DNA from: Ahniella sp.
GTDB lineage: Bacteria > Pseudomonadota > Gammaproteobacteria > Xanthomonadales > Ahniellaceae
Direction: 5' to 3'
NCBI GenBank assembly: GCA_016712105.1
Contig: JADJRU010000032.1
Span: 1-49,930, forward strand
DNA: 49,930 bases
Positions 16,070-25,904 of this stretch are shown here, one piece after another (the first letter of the stretch is position 1; each line of letters opens with the position of its first letter). The notes beneath the pieces are model-generated. The model was not told where the DNA came from. It saw only the letters and a list, made by a program, of their open reading frames with translations, and made no database searches. Both the position numbers and the translations under genes were made by a program.

Positions 16070-19000
16070 ATGATTTCAATGAGACAGACCGCAAGTAGGC
16101 CCAGGCTGATGCAGAAACTGGCTTTGGTGTTTATTGCTGTCTGCCTTTCCAATTCCGTGTCTGCGCAGATGCCAGACGGCGAATGTGCCACTCCGGGTAA
16201 CGACGGCAATGTGACTGGTCTGTCCGGAATCGTGAATACCTACTACCCCGGCAACGGAAACGCGGCCGCTACCGCCCGGTGTATCCCGGTCGGGGCCGCC
16301 ACGGGATCGTCCACGCCCGTCGCGGCGGGCGACTTGCTGCTGGTGATCCAGATGCAGCACGCCACCATCGACGATACGAACGATCTGGGATACGGCGACA
16401 ACGTCAATGGTGCCCCGGGCGGCGTCACAAACCCCCGGACCGCGGGTGTCTATGAATTCGTCGAAGCTCGTGGCGCCGTAGGTGCTTCGGGCGGATTCGG
16501 CTGTACTGCCGGCCAGATTCCGATTCAGGGGCGCGGCGGCAGCGCCGGGCTGCTCAATTCCTACAGTTTTGCAGCGCGCTCCGGAACGACGGGGCGGCGA
16601 AGTTTTCAGGTGATCCGTGTGCCGCAATACATCAATGCCACATTGGGCGGCAATCTGCAGGCCCGGTATTGGGACGGTTCCACAGGCGGCATTGTTGCCA
16701 TCGATACGATTGGCCGGACGAACCTGAACGGGTTCTCGATCGGCGCCGATGGTCGCGGATTCCGCGGCGGTGGCGGCCGGGCCCTCGCTGGTGATGGGGG
16801 TGCCTCCAGTACCGATTACCGGAACAATGTCACGCTGAATGCCCACGGCGCCAAGGCCGAAGGCATCGCCGGGACTACCCGATACCTCTACAACCAGGAA
16901 ACCGGGGCGCTGGTCGATACCGGAACCGATGAGGGCTACAACAATGGAGGCGCAGCCCGAGGCGCGCCAGGCAATGCAGGCGGTGGCGGTACCGACAGCA
17001 ATGTCGGAGCGAATGACGAAAACTCCGGTGGTGGCGGCGGCGCGAACGCCGGAAACGGTGGCATTGGTGGTAATGCCTGGCAATCCAACGCGGCGACCGG
17101 AGGTTTTGGGGGTGGGGCATTCGGGCCGGGCACGCCAGCCCTCAACCGGATCATTCTGGGCGGTGGCGGCGGCGCAGGTGCGCGCAACAACTCGGTTGAC
17201 CGTCAATCCAGCGGTGGCGCAGGCGGCGGCATCATCATCGTGCAGACCGGCGAGTTCCGGGGAACGGGCAGTATCACCGCGATCGGCGCACAAGGGCCGG
17301 CACCGGACAACGATGGCGGTGGCGGTGGCGGCAGTGGCGGCACGATCGTCTTGCGCGACAACGATACTCTGGCGACCAGTAATGCGACCGGCATCACCCT
17401 GTCCGTGGCCGGCGCAGCGGGAAGCAACGCCTGGGCAACGGAAGCGCCCGGTGGATTTCCCGGTGCGCGGCATGGTCCGGGCGGCGGCGGTGGTGGTGGG
17501 CGCATCCTGTTGGGGCCAGTCTTGCCACCGGAACTGCCACGATCAGCGGTGGCGTGGCTGGCATCACGACGTCGGCGAACGACACCTATGGCGCTGGACC
17601 GGGAACCGTCGGTCAGTCGGTCAGTTTTACCGGGGTTCCACCCGGCATGCGACCCGGCTTCGAATGTGCACCCTTGCCGGTGACTTTGGCGCACGTGGTG
17701 GTGCATGATCAGGGAAGCACCTCAAATGCCCGCTGGGCGACGGCATCGGAGCGCAACACCGTTGGCTTCCAGTGGTTTGCGGACGAGGCAGCGAACCAGC
17801 CGCTGCAGGACACGTTGACGCCGAGTGAGCGCGGCAACAGCGTTGATCCACGGCCTATGAAGCGCAGATCCGACGGGCGCCAGGTGGCACGTACTGGTTG
17901 GCCGAGTTTGACCATCGTGGTCATCGAACGATGTTTGGTCCGTATCGCCCGGGAGAAACGTTCGGTCGTTCCCCGGTCGACCAGGTGATCGATTGGTCGG
18001 GTATCGCGGAAGAATTCCGTGGTGCTGCCAGTCGTGGTGCCAGCAACAGCCAGGCTGCGCAACTTCTGGTTGATCGCCGAGGCTTTCAGCGCGTGCGATT
18101 CGAGCACCTGCAGGATGCAGGTATTGATCTGTCTGGGCAACCGGTCCAGTCGCTCGCCGTCCTTCGCGGCTCGCGTCCCGTGGCCCGGCGTGTGGTTTCG
18201 GAGGATGCGGTCTTTGGTCCTGGCGACTACATCGATTTTTTTGCCGAGCACCGACAGTCCATCTACGGCGACAAGGCGGCGTATCGACTTGTGGTGAGCC
18301 CTGGCGAGGCATTGCCCCTGCCCAGCGACTCACGCGCTCCGGGCGTATCGAATCCCGCTTGGACCTGGGCCGAGGCGGAGTACGCACCTCAGAAATCCTA
18401 CAATTTTGCATCGCCCACCGATGACCCCTGGTTTGCCGATCGACTGCTGGCCTATTCGGGTGCGCCGGCCGCCAAGGACATCGTGTTGCCGGTATCGGCC
18501 GTTGCGGCGGTGCCGCGATCAGCCACGCTGACAGCGTCGTTGATTGGCGCCACCAACTTGTCGGGCGCCGCGCCTGACCATCACGTGCGAATGCGCGTGG
18601 GCGGCAACTGGGTCCAGCAGGCAACGGATGATGGTCTCGTCGAATTCGGAATGGAGCACTCGATGAGTCTGGGTGTCACCGATAGCCAGATCGACGTCGG
18701 GATCGAAGTGACTGGGTCCACGCCCTATCCATTCGATGTGGTCAATCTCGAGCGCGTGGCATTACGTTATCCGCGGTTGCCGGTATCGGGCGAGTCTCGA
18801 TGGTTCGGCGAAGGGATCCAGTTCGGATCAGTCTCCAACGATCCTGCGGTCACACCACCCGAGGCGGTGTCTCAGCAGTTGCTCAGCGATGGATTCGAAG
18901 AACCGGTAGCGGGCAATTCGATGCCGAGTCTTCGGGTTCGCGGGCTTGCTGGATCACAAGTGTTCGCATACGCCCGCAGCGGCGGGAGTTGGCGTCATCT

Positions 19001-20183
19001 GGTTGACGTGCGTGCCGAATCCGCAGCATCGGGCTGGAATGTTTTTGTGCCGACGGTCCTGCAAGGTGACGATGTGTTTGTCGCGACCGAAGAAGGATTC
19101 CATCGGCCGACGATTGCCGGCTTGCCGGCATTGCAGGACATCCAGAGTGGCCGCGCCGAGTACCTCGTGATCAGCCACGCGCAGTTCATTGATGCGGTTC
19201 AGCCGCTGGTTCAGCATCGACGATCACAGGGCCTGACTGCGGCGGTGGTCGACGTGGCTCAGATCTACGCCCAATTCGGTTTGGGCGATCCGGACCCGCA
19301 GGCGATCAAGGACTACATTACGTCCTCCCGGGCACACCGCGGAACGCGCTACGTGTTGCTGGTGGGCGGAGATACCTACGACTATCACAACTATCTTGGT
19401 GTCGGTTCAATCAGCTTTGTCCCCGCGATGTACCGGTCGACCAGTGAGGTCGTGCGCCATGCGCCTGTGGATGCGGCGCTCGCGGATGGAGACGGGGACG
19501 GTGTGCCGGATCTGGCCATCGGCAGACTGCCGGTGCGCACCGTGGCTGAGTTGAACACCCTGATGGCCAAACTGATTGCGGCCGAATCGCCGCGATCGAC
19601 TTATCAAGCACTGCTGGTGTCCGGCGCGAGTGATCCGGGGATGAGTTTCAGCGGCATGAACGACGACTTCTTCGCCGCTCTGCCGGCTGGCTGGTCCAAC
19701 AGTCGAATCGATGTGGCGGCACTAGGTGCATCCGCCGCGCGATCGGCGCTTGTTTCGGCATGGAGCCAGTCGCCAGCAATGATCAGTTACGTGGGCCATT
19801 CGGCGCCGGGCCAGTGGACGTACGATCCGCTGCTGACCGTCGGCGACGTCTCGCAACTGGCCGGTACGACAGCAGTACCGATGGTTATGCAGTGGGGCTG
19901 CTGGAACACCTATTTCGTTTCGCCAAGCGCCAATTCGCTCGCGCAGACGCTGTTGCTGCAGGGCAGCCATGGTGCCGCAGGCGTCTTCGGGGCAGTGTCG
20001 CTGACGGATATCTCGGGACATCGACATCTGGCGCCTGCAACCCTGTCGCGCTTCACGTCGGGCCAGAGAGTAGGTGACGTGATCCTGCAGGCGCGTCGTG
20101 ACCTGGCCACACGAGGCATCATGCTGGTCGAGCCGATGATCGGCTCGAATCTCCTCGGCGACCCGGCGATGGTCTTGCCTTAA
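16070..20183 (+). CDS. Secreted C25 (gingipain-like) cysteine peptidase B, two frame changes
   Basis: Reconstructed 1371 aa. The signal peptide is LALVFIAVCLSNSVSAQ (cleavage at SAQ|MP). Residues of about 35-480 are a glycine-rich region (GGGGRALAGDGGA, GGGGGANAGNGG). Frame changes fit a missing G near 17515 (then GASLATGTATISGG) and a missing C near 17847 (then TAYEAQIRRAPGGTYWLAEFD); both are in short homopolymers. A VTLAHVVV...WATASERNTVGFQWFAD segment matches the linker of peptidase A. An internal LLSDGFEEP lies near 18886. The C25 domain has YVLLVGGDTYDYHNYLG, His about 1244 in YVGHSAPGQW and Cys about 1278 in MQWGCWNTYF, ending NLLGDPAMVLP. The two paralogues share the C-terminal 900 residues in layout but not the N-terminal domain, which suggests module exchange. 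Confidence 0.8.
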
Positions 20184-20205
20184 GAACCCATACCGGACGG
20201 TGAAC

Positions 20206-20233
20206 TGCAAGGGCGCTGCGATGCGCCCCTGCA
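20206..20233. terminator. Inverted repeat between convergent C25-B and purA genes
   Basis: TGCAAGGGCGC-TGCGAT-GCGCCCCTGCA, 10 of 11 pairs, located midway between the two stops (20183 and 20254). Probably a bidirectional terminator, though it lacks a T-tract. Confidence 0.5.
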
Positions 20234-20253
20234 GACGATTCCACCGCGGTCGA

Positions 20254-21546
20254 TCAGGCAAACGGATCGCGCAGGATGATGGTGTCGTCGCGGTCGGCGC
20301 CGGTCGCGACCAGGGCAATCGGGCATTCGGCCAGTTCTTCGACCGCGCGCAGGTAGGCGCGCGCGGCCGGGGGCAGCTTGCTGAACTCGCGCACACCGCT
20401 GGTGGGCTCGTCCCAGCCCGGGAACTCGAGGTAAACCGGCTTGCACTCGTCCCAGCCTTCGGCATCGAGGGGCGCCCATTCGCGGCGTTTGCCGCGGTAT
20501 TCGTAGGCCACACAGACCTTGATCGTCGGCATGCCGTCGAGCACGTCGAGCTTGGTGATCGCGAGGCCGTCGATGCCGTTCACCTGCACCGCGCGCTTCA
20601 ACGCGACCAGGTCGATCCAGCCGCAGCGGCGCGGGCGGCCGGTGGTGGCGCCGAACTCATTGCCGCGTTTGCGCAGCAGCTCGCCCATGTCGTCGTCGAG
20701 TTCGGTCGGGAACGGGCCGCTGCCCACGCGCGTGGCGTAGGCCTTGCAGATCCCGAGCACATAGTCGATCGCGTCGGCGCCGACGCCGCAGCCGGCCAGT
20801 GCGCCACCCGTGGTGGTGTTCGACGAGGTGACGTACGGGTAGGTGCCGTGGTCGATGTCGAGCAGGGAGCCCTGGGCGCCTTCGAACAGGATTCGTTGTC
20901 CCGCCTTGCGGGCTTCGTACAGCAGTGTGCTGACGTCCTCGACCATCGGCCGCACATACTCGGCAAACCCGAGTGTTTCATCCAGTACTTGCTGGAAGTC
21001 GACCGCTGGCGCTTTCAGCCAGCCGGTCAGCACGAAGTTGTGATAATCCAGCGCTGCACGCAGTTTTTCGGCCAACTGCTCCGGATAGAACAGGTCCGCG
21101 ATGCGGATGCCGCGGCGCGCAACCTTGTCTTCGTAGGCCGGACCGATGCCGCGCCCGGTCGTGCCGATCGCCTTGTCGCCGGACGCGCGCTCACGCGCCT
21201 GATCCACAGCGATGTGGTACGGCATGATCAACGGCGTCGCCGGGCTGATCTTCAGGCGCGGACGCACGTCCACACCCTGCGCTTCGAGTTCCGCGATTTC
21301 GGTCTGCAAGGCCGCCGGCGACAGCACCACGCCATTGCCGATCAGGCACAGCGCATCGTCGCGCAGGATGCCGGACGGAATCAGGTGCAGCACCGTCTTC
21401 TTGCCACCGATCACCAGCGTGTGGCCGGCATTGTGGCCGCCCTGGAAGCGCACGACCGCGCCGATGTCCTCGGTCAGCAGGTCGACGATCTTGCCCTTGC
21501 CTTCATCGCCCCATTGCGCGCCGAGAATGACGACCGACTTGCCCAT
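20254..21546 (-). CDS. purA: Adenylosuccinate synthetase
   Basis: 430 aa, normal length. It joins IMP and aspartate using GTP to form adenylosuccinate, the first committed step to AMP, in the cytoplasm. Visible motifs are the N-terminal GAQWGDEGKGKIVD with catalytic Asp, GGHNAGHT with catalytic His, GTTGRGIGPAYEDK, and the base-specifying C-terminal KLDVLDG and VATGADRDDTI. It is the last gene of the leftward hfq-hfl-purA series, the usual order in gammaproteobacteria. GAAGGGACC precedes the ATG. Confidence 0.97.
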   Translation of the reverse strand: MGKSVVILGAQWGDEGKGKIVDLLTEDIGAVVRFQGGHNAGHTLVIGGKKTVLHLIPSGILRDDALCLIGNGVVLSPAALQTEIAELEAQGVDVRPRLKISPATPLIMPYHIAVDQARERASGDKAIGTTGRGIGPAYEDKVARRGIRIADLFYPEQLAEKLRAALDYHNFVLTGWLKAPAVDFQQVLDETLGFAEYVRPMVEDVSTLLYEARKAGQRILFEGAQGSLLDIDHGTYPYVTSSNTTTGGALAGCGVGADAIDYVLGICKAYATRVGSGPFPTELDDDMGELLRKRGNEFGATTGRPRRCGWIDLVALKRAVQVNGIDGLAITKLDVLDGMPTIKVCVAYEYRGKRREWAPLDAEGWDECKPVYLEFPGWDEPTSGVREFSKLPPAARAYLRAVEELAECPIALVATGADRDDTIILRDPFA

Positions 21547-21569
21547 TGCGGTCCCTTCGATGATTAAAT

Positions 21570-21767
21570 TCAGTTGAACGCGCCGCGCACCAGAAGGAGC
21601 GCGACCAACCCCACCATGATACCGGCAGCGCCGGCCATGCGGATTTGCCGATCGCTCATATCGAGCATCTGGCTGACCATACGCTTCCAGGCCGCCGGCG
21701 CAGCAAACAGCAACAGGCCTTCAATGACGAAGACCAGGCAGAGTGCGGCCGCGAGTTCCAGGGTCAT
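21570..21767 (-). CDS. DUF2065 small membrane protein
   Basis: 65 aa from the ATG at 21767 (MTLELAAALCLVFVIEG); frames extending further upstream overlap hflC and are not credible. Two transmembrane helices: LAAALCLVFVIEGLLLF and MAGAAGIMVGLVALLLV. Small proteins of this family (YjeT in E. coli) sit between hflC and purA across gammaproteobacteria, as here. Function unknown; membrane location is clear. Confidence 0.85.
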   Translation of the reverse strand: MTLELAAALCLVFVIEGLLLFAAPAAWKRMVSQMLDMSDRQIRMAGAAGIMVGLVALLLVRGAFN

Positions 21768-21810
21768 GCCGGGCAAAAGACCGTGGCCCAGGCCTGTTCG
21801 CTGTGGTGCC

Positions 21811-22671
21811 TTACTTCTTGGTGCCTTCACCGAAGTACTGGAAGTACTCCGACTTGGGATCCAGAACCAATACGGCGTCCCCGTTCGCGAACGTGCTGCG
21901 ATAGGCCTCAAGGCTGCGGTGGAACGCGTAGAACTCGGGATCCTTCTGGTAGGCCGAGGCGTAGATCTTGGCCGCTTCGGCATCACCTTCACCGCGGATC
22001 AGGCTGGCGTCGCGCTCGGCTTCGGCAATCGTCACGCGCTGCGTCTGGTCGGCGCGTGCGCGAATACCCAGCGATGCTTCGGTACCTTCCGAACGCAACC
22101 GGTTCGCCACACTCTTGCGTTCGGCCGACATGCGGTCGAACACCGGCTGGCTCACTTCTTCAGGCAGGTCGATGCGCATCACGCGAACGTCGATCACTTC
22201 GATACCGAGTTCATCGACCGCCGCGTTCAGCTGTTTGCTGATCGCGTTCATGACGCCCGAACGCTGATCGGACACGACATCACGCACCTTGCGGGTGATG
22301 ATTTCCTTGCCGAGGGCATTCCGCACGGAAGATTCCAGGCGCGCTTCGGCCAGGGCCTCGTCACCGCCGGTGCTGGTGTAGAACTTGGCCACGTCGTTCA
22401 GGCGCCACTTGACGAAGAAATCGACGAGCACGTCTTTCTTTTCGCTGGTCAGGTAACGCTGCGGTTCCTTGTCCAGCGTGACGATCCGACGCTCGTACTT
22501 CTTGACGTCCTGGAACATCGGGAGTTTGAAGTGCAGGCCCGGCTCGAAATCGGAACGGACGACCTTGCCGAACTGCAGCAACACGGCGCGTTCGGTTTCG
22601 TTGACCACGAAGAGGCCGTTCGCGGCCACCAGCGCGACGACGGCCAGGACGATCAGGATGATGTATTTCAT
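21811..22671 (-). CDS. hflC: HflC, FtsH-associated membrane protease modulator
   Basis: 286 aa. An N-terminal membrane anchor (IILIVLAVVALVAANGLFVV) is followed by an SPFH/Band 7 domain (VVNETERAVLLQFGKVV...FEPGLHFKLPMFQDVKKY...) and an alanine/glutamate-rich coiled coil (RADQTQRVTIAEAERDASLIRGEGDAEAAKIY). HflC and HflK form a large periplasmic cage around the FtsH protease and limit its action. Its start overlaps the hflK stop by 4 bp. Confidence 0.96.
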   Translation of the reverse strand: MKYIILIVLAVVALVAANGLFVVNETERAVLLQFGKVVRSDFEPGLHFKLPMFQDVKKYERRIVTLDKEPQRYLTSEKKDVLVDFFVKWRLNDVAKFYTSTGGDEALAEARLESSVRNALGKEIITRKVRDVVSDQRSGVMNAISKQLNAAVDELGIEVIDVRVMRIDLPEEVSQPVFDRMSAERKSVANRLRSEGTEASLGIRARADQTQRVTIAEAERDASLIRGEGDAEAAKIYASAYQKDPEFYAFHRSLEAYRSTFANGDAVLVLDPKSEYFQYFGEGTKK

Positions 22672-23838
22672 TGACGGGGCTCCCGGTTGGCGCCGAGCGG
22701 ATCGATCGGATCACGACGGCGTTCCCGATCAGGCGCGGCACCACTGGTGTCGCGTTTCGGATCGACGATATTGGGCAGTACGGCGTTCTGCATCAGTTTG
22801 TCGAGCGGCAGGTACATGACCTGATTGCCGCCGCCCACGTCGACCATGACCTTGGGGTTGTTCGACATCACTTCCTGCATCGTTTCGAGGAACAGGCGTT
22901 TGCGCGTGACCTGCGGCGCCCGCTCGTACTCGGCAACGAGGAGTTCAAAACGACGGGCCTCACCAGTGGCGGTGGCGACCAGTGCGGTCTTGTAGCCTTC
23001 GGCTTCAGTGCGCAGTCGGGAGGCCACACCGCGTGCTTCCGGCTCGACCTTGCTTCGATACGCCTCGGCTTCGTTCTTGATGCGCTGGTTGTCTTCGCGT
23101 GCGGCAATGGCATCGTCGAAGGCTTCCTTGACCTGGTCCGGCGGCCGGATGTTCTGGAAGTTCAGTTCGGTCACGGTAATGCCGGTTTCGTACTGGTCCA
23201 GAGCCTTTTGCATCAGGTCCTTCGCAGTTCGCGGCCATCTGCGTCCGTTCACCGGACAACACCGCGTCCAGCGTGTTGCCACCAACCACCTGTCGGACAG
23301 CGCTGCTGGCGACCTGCTGCAACGTTTCTTCCGGGCTGCGCACCTTGAACAGGTACTTGCGTGCATCAGCCGCCTGGAACTGAATGTTGTAGTCGACCAT
23401 GACAAAGTTTTCGTCGCTGGTCAGCATGCGCATTTCTTCCGAAATGGATCGCACGCGCAGGGCTTCGACTTTCTGCACCGTTTCGATCGGGGCCGGCAGC
23501 TTGAGGCTCAGGCCCGGCTCGAGAATGCGGTTGAATTTGCCGAACCGAAGCACGACACCCCGCTGCGATTCGTCGATCGTGGTCCACGTCGACATACCGA
23601 GCCAGAGGATGACGATGCCACCGAAGACCAGACCGGCGAGCATGAACAGGCTGTTGTCGGATTTCCCGGAGTTTCCGGAATTGCCGCCGCCACTGTTGCC
23701 ACCACCACCGCCGCCGAACAAACGGGCGATGCGGTCCTTCATGTTCTTGAGGGCTTCCTCAAGGTCCGGCGGATCGCCGTCCTGCCAGGGGTCGCGGCGC
23801 TTATTGTTGTTGTTGTTGCCAGGTTGATTCCAGGCCAT
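22668..23838 (-). CDS. hflK: HflK, FtsH modulator, one frame change
   Basis: Reconstructed 389 aa from MAWNQPGNNNNN (ATG at 23838, GGAGAAGG upstream). It has a Gly/Asn-rich cytoplasmic N-terminus, one membrane helix (LAGLVFGGIVILWLGM), and an SPFH domain. The frame breaks after ERTQMAAN near 23229: the sequence reads AACTGCGAAGG where AACGCGAAGG would continue as AKDLMQKALDQYETG, so there is one extra T. Downstream, NIRPPDQVKEAFDDAIAAREDNQR and the C-terminal MYLPLDKLMQ are intact. Partner of HflC. The single-base shift in a conserved gene is most simply a sequencing error. Confidence 0.9.
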
Positions 23839-24029
23839 TGCCTTCTCCGTGGGTTGGCAGTTGTCTGCCAAAAGTCCGTCATTCTATGGGGTTGTTGCGT
23901 TCAGTGAAACGAAACAGCCGTTCCAAACTATCGAATGGAACATGCTGAGTGTGATTGAACCGCGATTCCGTCGCCTTGGATCAGCCGGAACACGGTTCCA
24001 TCATCGTCTTGGCAGTGCATGCGGCCCAG

Positions 24030-25330
24030 TCAGTCGATTTTCAAGGTCTTGGCCAGAAACGCGCCATCTCCATCCCCGAGTCCCAGCAAGGGCGCGAGGC
24101 GCGACCGTGGCGCTTCAATCCGCAACCGCCAGCCGTTTTCCGTGATGGATTCGTGAGCGATGACGCCCGCCTCGAACAATCGGGCACGTAATCGGGCCTG
24201 GTCATGGCCGAGTTGGATGACCTTGCGGACCCGCTCGCCGGACAGCACATCGTCGATGGCTTCCCGCAACAGCGGCATGCCCAGGCGCGCGAGCGCGCTG
24301 ACCAGAACGCGCTCAGGCAAGTCACCACGTGCCTTGTGGCGCTTGGCAGCCATCCCATCAATCCGGTCGATCTTGTTGAACACCAGCAACTGCGGCACGT
24401 CGCCGGCACCAATATCGGCCAGCACGGCGTTCACTTGCTCGATGCGGGCCTCGCGCTCGGGGTCGCTGGCGTCGATCACGTGCAGGATCAGATCGGCGTC
24501 ACTGAACTCCGGACAAGGTCGACCGGAACGCGGCGACCAGATCATGGGGCAGGTCGCGCACGAAGCCGACGGTATCGGCGAGGATCGCCGGACCACTGGC
24601 GAGTCCGTCGAGTTTGCGCAGGGTCGGATCCAGCGTCGCGAACAACTGGTCGGCCGCAAAGACTCCGGCACCAGTGATGGCATTGAACAACGTCGACTTG
24701 CCGGCATTGGTATAGCCGACCAGGGCCACCACCGGCACCGCCTGGCGTTCACGCCGACGCCTGGCCTGCGTCCGCTGGACTTCGACTTTGTCCAGACGCG
24801 ATTCCAGCATCTTGACGCGGTCGGCCAGCAGTCGACGATCCAGTTCAAGCTGGGTTTCGCCGGGTCCGCGCAGGCCGATCGCGCCGCCGCGTTGGCGTTC
24901 CAGATGGGTCCAGCCGCGGACCAGCCGAGTCGACAGATGCTTGAGCTGCGCCAGTTCGACCTGCAGCTTGCCCTCATGGGTGCGGGCGCGGCTGGCGAAA
25001 ATGTCGAGAATCAGGCCGGTGCGGTCGACCACGCGCGCGCAAAATGGGCTTTCGAGGTTGCGCTCCTGCACCGGGCCCAGGGCCGCGTTGACCAGCACCA
25101 GGTCGGCGCTCGCGGCGTCCTGAGTCGCGCAGCTTCTCGACCTTGCCGGTACCGAGGAAGAAGCGCGAATTCGGCGCATCGATGCGGGCCGTTAACGTGT
25201 CGAGAATGTCGGCGCCGGCCGAGCGCGCCAGTTCCTCGAATTCGGACAACGAGGAGTCGTCGGTGGCGGCGGTGAGCGGCTGAATCAGGAGCGCCCGTTC
25301 GCCGCCCCGCGCACGATGGAAGAAATCCAA
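24030..25330 (-). CDS. hflX: GTPase HflX, two frame changes
   Basis: Reconstructed 432 aa from a TTG start at 25330, 7 bp after hfq. HflX is a ribosome-associated GTPase that splits stalled ribosomes. N-terminal domain: FEELARSAGADILDTL...SRFFLGTGKVEKLRD; then ERNLESPFCARVVDRTGLILDIFASRARTHEGKLQVELAQL. G1 is GYTNAGKST, G3 is DTVGFVRDLPHDLV and G4 is FNKID. Breaks: an extra G in TCAGGACG near 25124 (KVEKLRDS then DAASADLVLV), and an extra C in TTGTCCGGAG near 24510 (FRSTLS then EFSDADLILHVIDASDP). The total span fits exactly two insertions in a 433-codon gene. Both sites look like sequencing errors. Confidence 0.9.
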
Positions 25331-25336
25331 CTCGGA

Positions 25337-25597
25337 TTAGCCTTCGGACGGTTCGGGACCGTCGCCGTTGTCGTTCGGGCCGCCGCCGACCTTGACGTTG
25401 CGTGCCGGAACGACGGTCGAAATGGCATGTTTGTAGACCATCTGGCTGACGGTATTGCGCAGCAGGACCACGAACTGGTCGAACGATTCGACGGTGCCCT
25501 GGAGCTTGATGCCGTTGACCAGATAGATCGACACCGGTACGCGCTCACGGCGCAGTGCGTTCAGGAAAGGATCTTGCAAGGATTGGCCTTTGGACAT
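25337..25597 (-). CDS. hfq: RNA chaperone Hfq
   Basis: 86 aa from the ATG at 25597 with GGAG seven bases upstream; the longer frame upstream runs through a terminator and is rejected. Sm1 (SLQDPFLNALRRERVPVSIYLVNGIKLQG) and Sm2 (VYKHAISTVVPAR, with the KHAIST RNA-binding motif) are intact. The C-terminal tail is short and Gly/Asp/Pro-rich. It binds sRNAs and their mRNA targets as a hexamer. The usual upstream neighbour miaA is absent; an S46 peptidase gene lies there instead. Confidence 0.97.
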   Translation of the reverse strand: MSKGQSLQDPFLNALRRERVPVSIYLVNGIKLQGTVESFDQFVVLLRNTVSQMVYKHAISTVVPARNVKVGGGPNDNGDGPEPSEG

Positions 25598-25643
25598 TTT
25601 TATGCTCCAGCTTGTAGACAACCGATGGCGCAAAAGGCGCCGG

Positions 25644-25674
25644 AAAAAGACCGCCCCGTCAATCGACGGAACGG
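25644..25674 (-). terminator. Intrinsic terminator upstream of hfq
   Basis: On the minus strand CCGTTCCGTC-GATT-GACGGGGCGG (10 pairs including two G-U) is followed by TCTTTTT. It would end leftward transcripts from the S46 gene region about 50 bp before the hfq start, implying either a promoter between them or an attenuated hfq leader. Confidence 0.65.
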
Positions 25675-25867
25675 GCTTGCAAAGACTTGGGGAGAAGGTG
25701 GTCATCCACCCCAGGAATTCAAGACCGGTCGATTGTTGCCGAAATCGCCGGCGGCGATAAGGCCGACTTTCGGGCCATGCCGGTGCACGGCGAGTGAAAA
25801 TATCGACAATTCAAGGGCTTGCGATACGGAATTGGCGTGCGCTGTCAAGCCATTGAAGCCGCAAGGA

Positions 25868-25899
25868 GGGCCGGCAAATCGATGATCGATCGCCGGCCC
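25868..25899. repeat. Inverted repeat just after the S46 stop
   Basis: GGGCCGGC ... GCCGGCCC, 8 perfect pairs around a 16-nt loop that contains an inner ATCGATGATCGAT dyad. No T-tract. Possible 3'-end hairpin of the S46 transcript. Confidence 0.45.
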
Positions 25900-25904
25900 A
25901 CCGT

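Noticed and set aside
15631..16209. 192-residue minus-strand frame in the C25 intergenic region
   Set aside because: No start signal, no motif, overlaps the signal peptide of C25-B, and codon usage is unlike its neighbours.
16750..17520. Glycine-codon repeats as a possible CRISPR or minisatellite
   Set aside because: The GGC/GGT-rich periodicity is explained by the glycine-rich protein domain; units vary in length and there are no spacers.
20200..21567. 455-residue plus-strand frame
   Set aside because: Antisense shadow of purA.
24030..25330. Three separate genes instead of one hflX
   Set aside because: The pieces join at two single-base shifts into a normal-length HflX with all GTPase motifs in order.
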